The notes under the pieces were generated by a model. That model saw only the letters and a program-made list of their open reading frames with translations, did not search any database and was not told the origin of the DNA. 17,200 bases of DNA from an uncultured Prevotella sp. (GTDB taxonomy: Bacteria; Bacteroidota; Bacteroidia; Bacteroidales; Bacteroidaceae), in contig CALEKA010000106.1 of NCBI GenBank assembly GCA_937898715.1, forward strand, positions 1-17,200, in the 5' to 3' direction. Every line of letters starts with the position of its first letter. Within the stretch, counting starts at the first letter, position 1. The translations under genes were made by a program, and so were the position numbers. This document shows positions 1 to 5,950 of the stretch, in pieces.

Positions 1-64
1 TTGCATTCGACTTGCACGATGATTCAGCCCGCCCATTCTAAATCCGAAACTTGAATAACTTATA

Positions 65-132
65 ACCTTATAACCTCAAAACTTAAAACTATTATTCACA
101 CGATAGCAACCTTATAATAACCTCAAAACTTA
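65..132. repeat. Imperfect direct repeat at window start
   Basis: The sequence ACCTTATAACCTCAAAACTT at 65-84 recurs at 109-131 with a 3-base insertion. The second copy runs into the stop codon of the minus-strand gene that ends at 130. The first 129 bases hold no convincing gene. The repeat is AT-rich and may mark a transcript end or simply be a local duplication. Confidence 0.5.
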
Positions 133-750
133 TTTCTTGTCAAACACAATCTCTACTCGCTTAAATCCCATGGCCCGCACGATGCGGTCAAAGTGTGTGC
201 GAGCATTATTCTCAGCTCGCTTCAGATTTTGCGGAGTAAGGCAGCGGTGGCGCATCTTCTGGGCTGCGGTGGCATAGAGCTGGTCGAGAACGGCGGGCGG
301 AATGCTTCCCTTCTCGTAGAAAGTGCGTGTGCGTGCTTCGTCGATAAACTGATTGTCGAGCAGCCCTATGGCGGGCAGATGAACGATGGCGGTGGAATCG
401 GGGAACGACTCCAGCCATCCATCTTTGGCGTGAGCCATGTCGACGCCGATGCGCAGTGTGCCTTGATAGATGCGCACCAAGTGGTCGTTGCCAAAGGTGC
501 GGTGGCGATGCCATTCCACCATCTCCTCTGTAGAGATAGAGAGAAATTCCCACTGACCAATGTCGCGGATGGACTGAATCTCTTCGGGGGTTACGTCGAT
601 GCGCGTATTGTGCACCACGCTGAGCGAAATGGGCGGATCCTTTTGCCACGCTTTCACTACTACTACGACAATCACCGCCACTGCTACAACAGCCAGCGCG
701 ATAGCATAGAAGCGGCCGTTGCGCAATATGTTGAGTAATGTTTTCTTCAT
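130..750 (-). CDS. DUF4230 family membrane-anchored protein
   Basis: This 206-residue protein begins with a short basic stretch (MKKTLLNILRNGR) followed by one very hydrophobic Val/Ala/Ile segment at about residues 14-32. That predicts an N-terminal membrane anchor with the rest outside the cytoplasm. The remainder resembles DUF4230 proteins of Bacteroidetes: an ISTEEMVEWH-like beginning, an IYQGTLRIGVDM strand in the middle, and a C-terminal stretch in which helical, basic segments precede a final VEIVFD strand. The family has no established function. A second, diverged member lies directly upstream on the same strand (997-1695), about 246 bases away with palindromic repeats between, so the two may be co-transcribed. 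The ATG at 748-750 is preceded by a very AT-rich stretch and no clear ribosome-binding site. The family assignment is from recalled sequence character, not a search. Confidence 0.8.
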   Translation of the reverse strand: MKKTLLNILRNGRFYAIALAVVAVAVIVVVVVKAWQKDPPISLSVVHNTRIDVTPEEIQSIRDIGQWEFLSISTEEMVEWHRHRTFGNDHLVRIYQGTLRIGVDMAHAKDGWLESFPDSTAIVHLPAIGLLDNQFIDEARTRTFYEKGSIPPAVLDQLYATAAQKMRHRCLTPQNLKRAENNARTHFDRIVRAMGFKRVEIVFDKK

Positions 751-796
751 TATATACTATATAATATATAGGTGTGGGTTGATGGAATCTTACTCA

Positions 797-975
797 GTTC
801 TGTGGGCGACGCATCCCGCGTCGGCATCAAGGAGTGGACTTGAAGTGTGTGATGCGTCTGCTTGTTTGTAGTAAATTGCCGACGCGGGACGCGTCGCCCA
901 CACGGAACTGTTGAAGTTGCTTCTTGACTCGTATGCAATGCCGACGCGGGACGCGTCGCCCACACAGAGCTGTTG
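797..975. repeat. Cluster of three GC-rich palindromic repeats
   Basis: Three copies of a roughly 32-bp element lie between the two DUF4230 genes: forward at 797-829, and reverse at 877-910 and 939-972. The core is GGGCGACGCGTCCCGCGTCG, in which CGACGC and GCGTCG pair around a 5-base GTCCC loop. The forward copy has one change, GCATCCCGC. The two reverse copies are a direct repeat with 62-bp period, nearly identical through CTGTTG. The elements are intergenic and in mixed orientation, like REP/BIME elements of other bacteria. They could act as transcript-end hairpins. Confidence 0.85.
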
Positions 976-996
976 CACTTACGTTTCTACTGCTTG

Positions 997-1695
997 TCAG
1001 TCTTTTTCGATCATCTTCACCCAGTCTTGGTCAGAGTAATGCTTGCGAAATCGGATGGTAACGTTCTTCTCTTTGTAACCCATGCGATGCAGCAAGGGGA
1101 GCAACTGCGTGGCAGCACTGCGCATGGCTTGTTCCTCTATGCCTAAGCGCGAGGCATGCGCCCATATGCTGTCGGCTCCTTGATGAGCCAGAGCGGTCAC
1201 TTCGCTGTCGGTGAATCGTGAACGAAGTCCGTCGATGTATTGCCGTGTGCCGCCATTGTCCACCTTCGAAGCTGTGTTCACCACGTGAGGGTCGGGCAGA
1301 GTGACGGTGATGGAGGAGTCAGTCCGCTCCACATTCTGCGGTCCGAACTCAGCGAAATCGATATAAGCCTTTAGCGTCACATCGATGGGGATCGCTATCT
1401 TTCGGTCGCCAAGACGAGTGGGCATGTCGACGTCGAAGCCCAGGAACTTGCCCTTCATCGTAGGGTTGTCTGTAAAGGTCACGATCTTCCTCACCACGAA
1501 TTCCGTGGTGTAAAGCCGTGCGCAGTCTTTCACCTGCATCACGAGCAGAGCCGTGGTGTCGGTGTGAACTGTCGCAGAATCGGCCTCCATAGACTGATCT
1601 TTCTGTCCATGTTGGCAACTCCATAGTGTAGATGCCGTAGTGGAGAGGTATGCACAGAGCAACGTGGCGCGAGTCAGATTGAAAAGAGAGTTCAT
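997..1695 (-). CDS. DUF4230 family protein, probable lipoprotein
   Basis: This 232-residue protein has an N-terminal signal-like region (MNSLFNLTRATLLCAYLS) ending in LWSC with Cys27. This is a weak lipobox because Trp stands where a small residue is normal, so lipidation is possible but not certain. The mature part has the DUF4230 pattern: an initial LYTTEFVVRKIVTF strand, a central FLGFDVDMPTRLGDRKIAIP segment, an ITVTLPDP strand, and a helical C-terminal region ending in VTIRFRKHY. It appears to be a paralogue of the gene at 130-750 and would act in the cell envelope, with unknown role. Upstream on its own strand is a TAATTTTG box (1724-1731), matching the Bacteroidetes -7 consensus TAnnTTTG, about 30 bases from the ATG. 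The 139-bp spacer to the divergent lipoprotein gene holds both promoters. Confidence 0.8.
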   Translation of the reverse strand: MNSLFNLTRATLLCAYLSTTASTLWSCQHGQKDQSMEADSATVHTDTTALLVMQVKDCARLYTTEFVVRKIVTFTDNPTMKGKFLGFDVDMPTRLGDRKIAIPIDVTLKAYIDFAEFGPQNVERTDSSITVTLPDPHVVNTASKVDNGGTRQYIDGLRSRFTDSEVTALAHQGADSIWAHASRLGIEEQAMRSAATQLLPLLHRMGYKEKNVTIRFRKHYSDQDWVKMIEKD

Positions 1696-1723
1696 AGGCG
1701 TCAGTAAACAGATAATTATGGAG

Positions 1724-1731
1724 CAAAATTA
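1724..1731 (-). promoter_or_regulatory. Putative -7 box for the 997-1695 gene
   Basis: Read on the minus strand this is TAATTTTG, a full match to the Bacteroidetes sigma-ABfr -7 consensus TAnnTTTG. It sits about 30 bases before the ATG. No good TTTG is visible 19-21 bases further upstream, so only half of the promoter is convincing. Confidence 0.5.
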
Positions 1732-1770
1732 AGTAAAAGCCCGTTCCGAGCCCACTCTTTGTCCCTTTTT

Positions 1771-1802
1771 CTTGTTTTTGTGGCGAGGATTTTGTTATTT
1801 TG
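1771..1802 (+). promoter_or_regulatory. Putative promoter for the DUF4738 lipoprotein gene
   Basis: CTTG at 1771-1774 and TTATTTTG at 1795-1802 are separated by 20 bases. This is the usual spacing of Bacteroidetes -33/-7 elements (TTTG and TAnnTTTG), with one mismatch in each box. The predicted transcript would start near 1808 and leave a leader of under 30 bases before the ATG at 1835. Confidence 0.4.
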
Positions 1803-1834
1803 CTCGTTCAACGAACCTACTTAATGAGCAAATC

Positions 1835-2398
1835 ATGAAAAGAATCTATATTGCCATCTGCATTGCAGCAGCAACGGTGGCGCTCGCCTCATGCGGAGGA
1901 AAGACCGAACAGCAGGCCGAAACCAATGCAGACACCACGCAAACCGCAACAGACAATACCCCCTATGCCGATCCTGCTCAGACGATGAAGAATGAGTTTC
2001 AGGCGGGAGGCCATCAATATGAAATCACCATCCATCGTGAGGCCGACAAGCAGCTCCCCATCGTGAGTGACGACTTAGGCAAGAAGTTCTACGACAACCG
2101 CGTAGACGTGACCATCACCCGCGACGGACAGGATTTCTTCAAGCGTTCGTATACGAAGGAAGCATTTGAGAGCTTCCTTACCGAGGCCGACAAGCACGGC
2201 ACTGTGCTCTTGGGCATGGCTTTCGACTCTGAAAAGACTCAGAAGGATAAGCGCATCATCTATCTCGGAGCCCAAGTGGGGCAAGTGGGGATAGAAGAAG
2301 GACCTGCCTTCAGTGTAGAAATTCCGCTTGACGGTAGCGCTTCAAGCATCGTGCGCGACACTGCTCAGGACAATACGGGCGGAGATATGACTGATTGA
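1835..2398 (+). CDS. DUF4738 family lipoprotein
   Basis: Translation from the ATG at 1835 gives 187 residues. It starts with a clear lipoprotein signal: basic MKR, a hydrophobic IYIAICIAAATVALAS core, and the lipobox LASC at residues 13-16 or so of the hydrophobic stretch, followed by GG, which often favours export to the outer membrane in Bacteroidetes. A Thr/Gln/Asp-rich spacer follows. The body (YEITIHREADKQLPIVSDDLG, KFYDNRVDVTITRDGQDFF and a later KRIIYLGAQVG strand) fits the DUF4738 lipoproteins of Prevotella and Bacteroides, whose function is unknown. The reading frame is open further upstream (from 1772), but the lipoprotein signal decides the start at 1835. The stop codon lies inside the first arm of a long hairpin. 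The family name is recalled, not searched. Confidence 0.85.
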   Translation: MKRIYIAICIAAATVALASCGGKTEQQAETNADTTQTATDNTPYADPAQTMKNEFQAGGHQYEITIHREADKQLPIVSDDLGKKFYDNRVDVTITRDGQDFFKRSYTKEAFESFLTEADKHGTVLLGMAFDSEKTQKDKRIIYLGAQVGQVGIEEGPAFSVEIPLDGSASSIVRDTAQDNTGGDMTD

Positions 2399-2444
2399 CA
2401 GTGATTGATAGCTGACAATCATTGTCAGCTATCAATCACTGTCA
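2396..2444 (+). terminator. Perfect 23-bp-arm hairpin at gene end
   Basis: Bases 2396-2418 and 2422-2444 are exact reverse complements around the 3-base loop TCA. The arm starts with TGACAGTGATTGATAGC, so the TGA stop codon of the lipoprotein gene forms the base of the stem. No T-run follows directly, but the next 80 bases are AT-rich. It is probably a transcript-end or mRNA-stabilising hairpin. Because the arms are symmetric it could work in either direction. Confidence 0.8.
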
Positions 2445-2445
2445 A

Positions 2446-2524
2446 AGTATTAAGTATAAAGTATTAAGTATTACATTCTTGCTCTTGTCAAGTAATATGT
2501 AATAAGTAATAAGTAATAAGTAAT
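2446..2524. repeat. AT-rich short tandem repeats
   Basis: Two simple repeats follow the hairpin. One is AGTATTAAGTATA-like, repeated about twice from 2446. The other is a TAATAAG unit repeated about four times at about 2497-2524. They are low-complexity and typical of slipped-strand expansion, with no coding potential. Confidence 0.6.
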
Positions 2525-2566
2525 ACATTCTTGCAAGTAGCCCGTCTGGTGTCGCAAGTATTGTCA

Positions 2567-2789
2567 TAGTTCTGTGGGCGACGCGTCCTGCGTCGGCATC
2601 ACCCAGCGGGCAAGAGACATTCAGCCTATACCGTGGGCGACGCGTCCCCGCGTCGGCATCACCCAGTGAATCAAGAGGTGAACCTATAGGCAGTGGGGGC
2701 GAAGCGTCTCGCTTCGGCCAGTCGTGCGAGGCTCGATGCCGAAGCAAGACTGATAATATGCCGACGCGGGACGCGTCGCCCACAGAACT
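2567..2789. repeat. Cluster of four palindromic repeats, one covarying
   Basis: Forward copies of the GC-rich palindrome lie at 2568-2600 and 2631-2660, both followed by ACCCAG. A reverse copy lies at 2759-2789. A forward variant at 2690-2718 reads GGGGCGAAGCGTCTCGCTTC, in which the stem is CGAAGC/GCTTCG instead of CGACGC/GCGTCG. Both sides of the stem have changed together, which supports selection or templating for the hairpin. A half copy in reverse (TGCCGAAGCAAGAC, 2737-2750) pairs with the variant over 8 bp. The last copy overlaps the 5' extension of the flippase reading frame. Confidence 0.85.
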
Positions 2790-2819
2790 ATATAAATCTT
2801 CTGATATAGAGCCATCTTT

Positions 2820-2834
2820 CCCCCCCAAAAAAAA
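2820..2834 (+). repeat. C7-A8 homopolymer pair before flippase start
   Basis: Seven C followed by eight A lie 25 bases before the chosen ATG of the flippase gene. Runs like this are slippage-prone. Here they sit in the leader, or, if translation began at the upstream ATG, inside the frame. Confidence 0.7.
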
Positions 2835-2859
2835 CGGAATCTACACACCCAAAGCATCC

Positions 2860-4401
2860 ATGCACTCCGAAACCGAAAAAGCAATGACGCCCGCGGAGCA
2901 GACTTCCTGCTCTGCCGACGATGGTACGTATAGCCATGTGTTGAAGTACACATGGCTTTTTGGCGGTGTGCAAGGACTCTCCGTGCTGATGGGCGTGATT
3001 CGTACCAAACTCGTGGCGCTCTTCTTAGGCCCCTCAGGATTGGCACTAATCAATATCTATAATAATGTGATGGCGCTGATAGGGCAGTGTACCAACCTCG
3101 GACTGACCATTAGCGCCGTGAAGGATGTGGCAGCCCATCATGCTTCGGGCAATCGGCATGAACTCGAACGGAGCGTGACGGCAGTGCGTACTTGGAGCAC
3201 AATGACTGCTCTGCTCGGCACACTCATGGCGCTGATTCTTGCCCCCGTGCTGAGCCGCCTTACTTTCGGCAATGCCGACTATTCGTTGTCCTTTGCCTTG
3301 CTCGCCCCGATGGTGGGTATGGTCACGCTTACGGGCGGTGAGATGGCGATACTCAAGGGACTGAAGCAACTCAAGCGCGTGGCTATTGTGTCGGCCTTTG
3401 GCGCTGTGGCCACGGTGGTGGTCAATGCCCCATTATTCTATTTTTTCGGGCAGCGTGGCATAGTGCCCTCGTTGCTCATAGTCAACCTCGTCGTTCTATT
3501 CATTCATCTGCATTATTCCACGCGTAGCGTGGCTTGGCATTGTTCGCTATTCTCGCGCAGCGTAGTGCGTTATGGCATTCCCTTCGTCAAACTCGGAACT
3601 GCTTACGTGCTCGCGTCAGCCTTTGCACAAGGCACAGAGTATGCGGTGCGTACCATCATGCTTCGTATGGGTGGTATGGACGTGGTGGGCTATTACAACT
3701 GTGGCTACACCCTCATGGTGGGGTATGCTTCGTTGGTGTTTGTGGCAGTAGAGTCGGATTATTTCCCACGGCTTTCAGCCATTGTCGGTCAGCACGAAAG
3801 CATGGTTCGCACGGTCAATCAGCAGGTGGAAATCTGCGTTCTGCTCATCGCTCCGCTTCTTGTGCTCTTTGTGACGGCTATGCCGATGGCGGTAAGGGTG
3901 CTGTTTAGTGCAGAATTCGTGCCCGCCGTGTCTATGTCGGTATGCGCCGTATTCTACATGTATTTCAAGGCACTCACCATGCCCGTGGCTTATCTTGCCT
4001 TGGCGAGTGGCGATTCGCGCACCTACTTAGCTATGGAGGTGGCGTACAATGTGTTCCTTGCCATAGTAGTGCCCGCGGCCTATTATTGGGGTGGACTCCA
4101 AGCCACAGGGTGGGCGCTCTCTGCAGCGGGGCTGTTCGACTTCTTGATAGTCAATGCCGTATACCGCCGTAAGTATGCCTACCATACGCATACGGCGTGC
4201 ATCCCCGGCTATATTGTACATTTTCTGCTGCTCGTAATGGCAGTGGTATCAGCCCTCTGTCTTCCCGAAGGCCTCTCTCGCTATGGGGTAGGAATAGCCA
4301 TAGTGATATGCTCGTCTGTGCTTTCGCTGCGCCGTCTGAATCAGGTGGTTGATGTCAGTGGCTACGTAAGCCGGATCAAGAAGCTTTTCAGAAAAGGGTA
4401 G
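2860..4401 (+). CDS. Wzx-type O-antigen / polysaccharide flippase
   Basis: From ATG 2860 the product is 513 residues and very hydrophobic, with about 12-14 predicted membrane segments. It resembles the MOP-superfamily O-antigen translocases (RfbX/Wzx, WzxE-like) that flip undecaprenyl-diphosphate-linked glycans across the inner membrane. Supporting stretches are TWLFGGVQGLSVLMGVIRTK and an adjoining FLGPSGLALINIYNNV near the N-terminus, with a second half starting around YGIPFVKLGTAYVLASAF. The frame stays open back to 2758, but those residues (MPTRDASPTELYK) are translation of a palindromic repeat and then of a C7A8 homopolymer, so they are unlikely to be real protein. ATG 2860 or 2884 is the likely start; neither has a good ribosome-binding site. 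No glycosyltransferase genes are adjacent, so this is an isolated flippase gene and its substrate cannot be told from context. Confidence 0.9.
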   Translation: MHSETEKAMTPAEQTSCSADDGTYSHVLKYTWLFGGVQGLSVLMGVIRTKLVALFLGPSGLALINIYNNVMALIGQCTNLGLTISAVKDVAAHHASGNRHELERSVTAVRTWSTMTALLGTLMALILAPVLSRLTFGNADYSLSFALLAPMVGMVTLTGGEMAILKGLKQLKRVAIVSAFGAVATVVVNAPLFYFFGQRGIVPSLLIVNLVVLFIHLHYSTRSVAWHCSLFSRSVVRYGIPFVKLGTAYVLASAFAQGTEYAVRTIMLRMGGMDVVGYYNCGYTLMVGYASLVFVAVESDYFPRLSAIVGQHESMVRTVNQQVEICVLLIAPLLVLFVTAMPMAVRVLFSAEFVPAVSMSVCAVFYMYFKALTMPVAYLALASGDSRTYLAMEVAYNVFLAIVVPAAYYWGGLQATGWALSAAGLFDFLIVNAVYRRKYAYHTHTACIPGYIVHFLLLVMAVVSALCLPEGLSRYGVGIAIVICSSVLSLRRLNQVVDVSGYVSRIKKLFRKG

Positions 4402-4414
4402 GCGATGGCTCGTT

Positions 4415-4549
4415 CTACAAGCAATCTGCAGCACCCTCTAAGGTAGCACGTGCGACTTGTATATGATGACTTCTCTCATGCCGAGGCGTGGAGAAGAGTA
4501 AGTGTGTGGGGGACTTGGTAGGGAAAGCAATAGCGTTGTTCCCTTCCAT
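4415..4549 (-). CDS. Possible 44-aa ORF or RNA behind orphan promoter
   Basis: A minus-strand promoter at 4558-4589 would start a transcript at about 4551. The first ATG, at 4547-4549, opens a 44-codon frame (MEGNNAIAFPTKSPTHLL and onward) ending at 4415, short of the convergent flippase gene. There is room for almost no leader and no ribosome-binding site, so it would have to be leaderless. The transcript may instead be non-coding or antisense to the flippase 3' end. I do not recognise the peptide. Confidence 0.2.
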   Translation of the reverse strand: MEGNNAIAFPTKSPTHLLFSTPRHERSHHIQVARATLEGAADCL

Positions 4550-4557
4550 TGCAACTG

Positions 4558-4589
4558 CAAAGGTAGTGTGCTCATTCTTTTTCTGCAAA
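4558..4589 (-). promoter_or_regulatory. Consensus Bacteroidetes promoter, minus strand
   Basis: Read on the minus strand, TTTG (4586-4589) is followed after 20 bases by TACCTTTG (4558-4565). This is an exact match to the -33 TTTG and -7 TAnnTTTG elements of Bacteroidetes promoters at the usual spacing. It is the best promoter in the window by consensus, yet no clear gene follows it. It points toward the 3' end of the flippase gene. Confidence 0.55.
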
Positions 4590-4615
4590 AAAAGTGTACA
4601 ATCTGTTCACTTTTT
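4589..4615. terminator. Bidirectional intrinsic terminator
   Basis: AAAAAGTG at 4589-4596 pairs with CACTTTTT at 4608-4615, and inside them ACA pairs with TGT around an ATC loop with one T/T mismatch. A T-run follows the hairpin on both strands (T5 on plus, T7 on minus). It can end the flippase transcript from the left and any minus-strand transcript from the right. Confidence 0.65.
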
Positions 4616-4791
4616 CTGCTTCGCTCTCATGCCTACGCATGCGTGCGCGCATTTCCGGAAGTTTGGTACTGGAAAATCGTGCGAACTTACACTCTTTGTT
4701 TGTATTACATTGGTATTCACGACGTTAGATTGTGCACGAATAGACCTGCTGCTTGCACTTTTCCTACATATCTCTTCCATCCTGTATAGTT

Positions 4792-4826
4792 TTTTTAAAA
4801 AGAAAAATGGCTGCGCCTCAGCCATT
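4792..4826 (-). terminator. Minus-strand intrinsic terminator
   Basis: AATGGCTG (4806-4813) and CAGCCATT (4819-4826) form an 8-bp stem with loop CGCCT. On the minus strand the hairpin is followed by TTTTCTTTTT. The nearest minus-strand gene that could use it ends about 510 bases upstream, at 5335. Confidence 0.6.
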
Positions 4827-4907
4827 CAGACATGCTTGAGGACATTCGGCTTGCACGTTTTTGGGGTGAAAAAAGCCCTCGGTAGCGTTTAAATTAGTCT
4901 ATGGAAG

Positions 4908-4955
4908 AGAAAAAATTATCCCCCCATGCCGTAAAAACTGTCATAGGGGGAAATT
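4908..4955 (-). terminator. Second minus-strand terminator-like hairpin
   Basis: CCCCCCAT (4920-4927) and ATAGGGGG (4943-4950) form a stem with a one-base bulge. On the minus strand it is followed by ATAATTTTTTC. It is a likely transcript end for the HsdR-like gene at 5335-5790, or for an RNA from the region between. Confidence 0.45.
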
Positions 4956-5157
4956 AGATCAAGCATGGGAAGATGAAAAAAGAAGCAGATGATTACGCGT
5001 GAAGCGGAAGTGACGGGAAAGTGTAGGCAAAGACCACTTACTTGCACTAATCAAATGGTTAGAAATCAAATGTTTACACAAGAATTGTGACAGCGTGTAG
5101 GAAATATGGACGTAAAAACGTCTGACGCGCGCGCGTGAGCCATCTCCTTTTTTAGAG

Positions 5158-5271
5158 AACTCCGTGGGCGACGCGTCTCGCGTCGGCATCAGCGGTATCA
5201 GTGGTTTCAGCACATCAAAAGTTTAGAGGCTTCTCATCAGTTCCGTGGGCGACGCGTCTCGCGTCGGCATC
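5158..5271. repeat. Two forward copies of the GC-rich palindrome
   Basis: Forward copies at 5158-5190 and 5239-5271 share the core GGGCGACGCGTCTCGCGTCG. The loop is GTCTC, whereas most copies elsewhere in the window have GTCCC. Period is 81 bp. They lie downstream of the 3' end of the minus-strand gene at 5335. Confidence 0.85.
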
Positions 5272-5334
5272 GCCACAAATTAACAACAGAAGTTAGTTTC
5301 CCCCCCCTCTTCTTACCGAATTCTCCAGCAAATA

Positions 5335-5790
5335 TCAACCCAACTCCTTGTACGATGGTATGTCGTGTAGATAAGATACTTCCATCTTCTCGTAGTCTAC
5401 GTGACAACAATAGTGCGCCAGACCATTGCTCACAATGAGATAGTCGGCACGCAACACGCTATTGTAAGAATAAATCTGCTGAAATACGGCTTGCGTAATC
5501 TGAATGTGCGGAGCCTTATACTCCACGATAACGCGCGGACGGCCTCCCACTCTGTGGTAAAGTACACTGTCGCACCGACGTGCCACACCTCCCACATTGA
5601 TGGTCACTTCGTTGGCAAGGAGAGCAGCAGGGTAGCCCTTATGCTCCACCAGAAAGTGGGTGAAATGCTGACGAACCCATTCCTCGGGAGTGAGCCGCAG
5701 ATAGCGACGACGCAGAAAGTCGAATATGAGCGTATTGCCTTTCTGCTGGGTGATCTTGATTTCACACGTGGGAAGATTGAGCGTTTGCAT
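5335..5790 (-). CDS. HsdR N-terminal-like PD-(D/E)xK protein
   Basis: This 151-residue protein matches the stand-alone type I restriction enzyme R-protein N-terminal domain family (HSDR_N_2) common in Bacteroidetes. The nuclease-fold signature is visible: Asp74 in RRCDSVLY, then Glu90-Tyr-Lys92 in VIVEYKAP (the ExK pair), followed by the QIYSYN helix with Gln104 and the VSNGLAHYC strand. The residues needed for metal-dependent DNA cleavage are therefore present. There is no helicase part and no HsdM or HsdS gene nearby, so this is not a restriction system. Length is full for the stand-alone family, so it is not an obvious truncation. It has an intact start (ATG at 5788-5790), and a C8 run lies about 27 bases beyond its stop. 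Its cellular role is unknown. Confidence 0.85.
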   Translation of the reverse strand: MQTLNLPTCEIKITQQKGNTLIFDFLRRRYLRLTPEEWVRQHFTHFLVEHKGYPAALLANEVTINVGGVARRCDSVLYHRVGGRPRVIVEYKAPHIQITQAVFQQIYSYNSVLRADYLIVSNGLAHYCCHVDYEKMEVSYLHDIPSYKELG

Positions 5791-5823
5791 AATTTAGTTC
5801 TGGTTTTATTGGAAAGATGAATT

Positions 5824-5929
5824 GCTTTGCACTATCTTTGCATAAGATAGGCTGCAGCTCGGCAATTGAAGCAAGCTTCATTGCTCTCGCTTTGCACTAT
5901 CTTTGCATAAGATAGGCTGCAGCTCGGCA
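5824..5929 (+). repeat. Duplicated 41-bp element with palindrome and -7-like box
   Basis: Identical 41-bp copies at 5824-5864 and 5889-5929 (period 65) contain CTATCTTTGCATAAGATAG, a 7-bp inverted repeat with TGCAT loop, followed by GCTGCAGC, itself a palindrome. TATCTTTG inside it matches the TAnnTTTG -7 consensus, but the only TTTG in the repeat is four bases upstream, too close for a -33 box. The elements lie 180-280 bases before amn and could supply promoters, or may be a dispersed repeat. Confidence 0.8.
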
Positions 5930-5950
5930 GTCAAAGAACTGATGCTTGAC

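Larger units (their letters stand above)
4402..5334. other. Gene-poor interval of about 930 bp
   Basis: I see no convincing protein-coding gene here. Open frames at 4488-4892 (plus) and 4607-4825 (minus) have Cys- and Phe-rich, low-quality translations. The interval holds a bidirectional terminator (4589-4615), a minus-strand promoter with a 44-codon ORF (4415-4589), two minus-strand terminator-like hairpins (4792-4826 and 4908-4955), a CG-alternating palindrome (5125-5136), two GC-rich palindromic repeats (5158-5271) and a C8 run (5300-5307). Confidence 0.7.

Noticed and set aside
193..738. Plus-strand open frame of 181 codons
   Set aside because: It lies antisense to the DUF4230 gene. The opposite strand has a membrane anchor and a family-like pattern, whereas this translation is not protein-like.
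797..975. CRISPR array
   Set aside because: The repeats are palindromes in mixed orientation with irregular spacing and no cas genes, so they do not form an array.
4488..4892. Plus-strand open frame of 134 codons in the gene-poor interval
   Set aside because: Its translation is rich in Cys and Phe, it runs through two terminator hairpins, and it has no recognisable domain.
5401..5820. Plus-strand open frame of 139 codons
   Set aside because: It is antisense to the HsdR-like gene, whose catalytic motifs show that the minus strand is the coding one.
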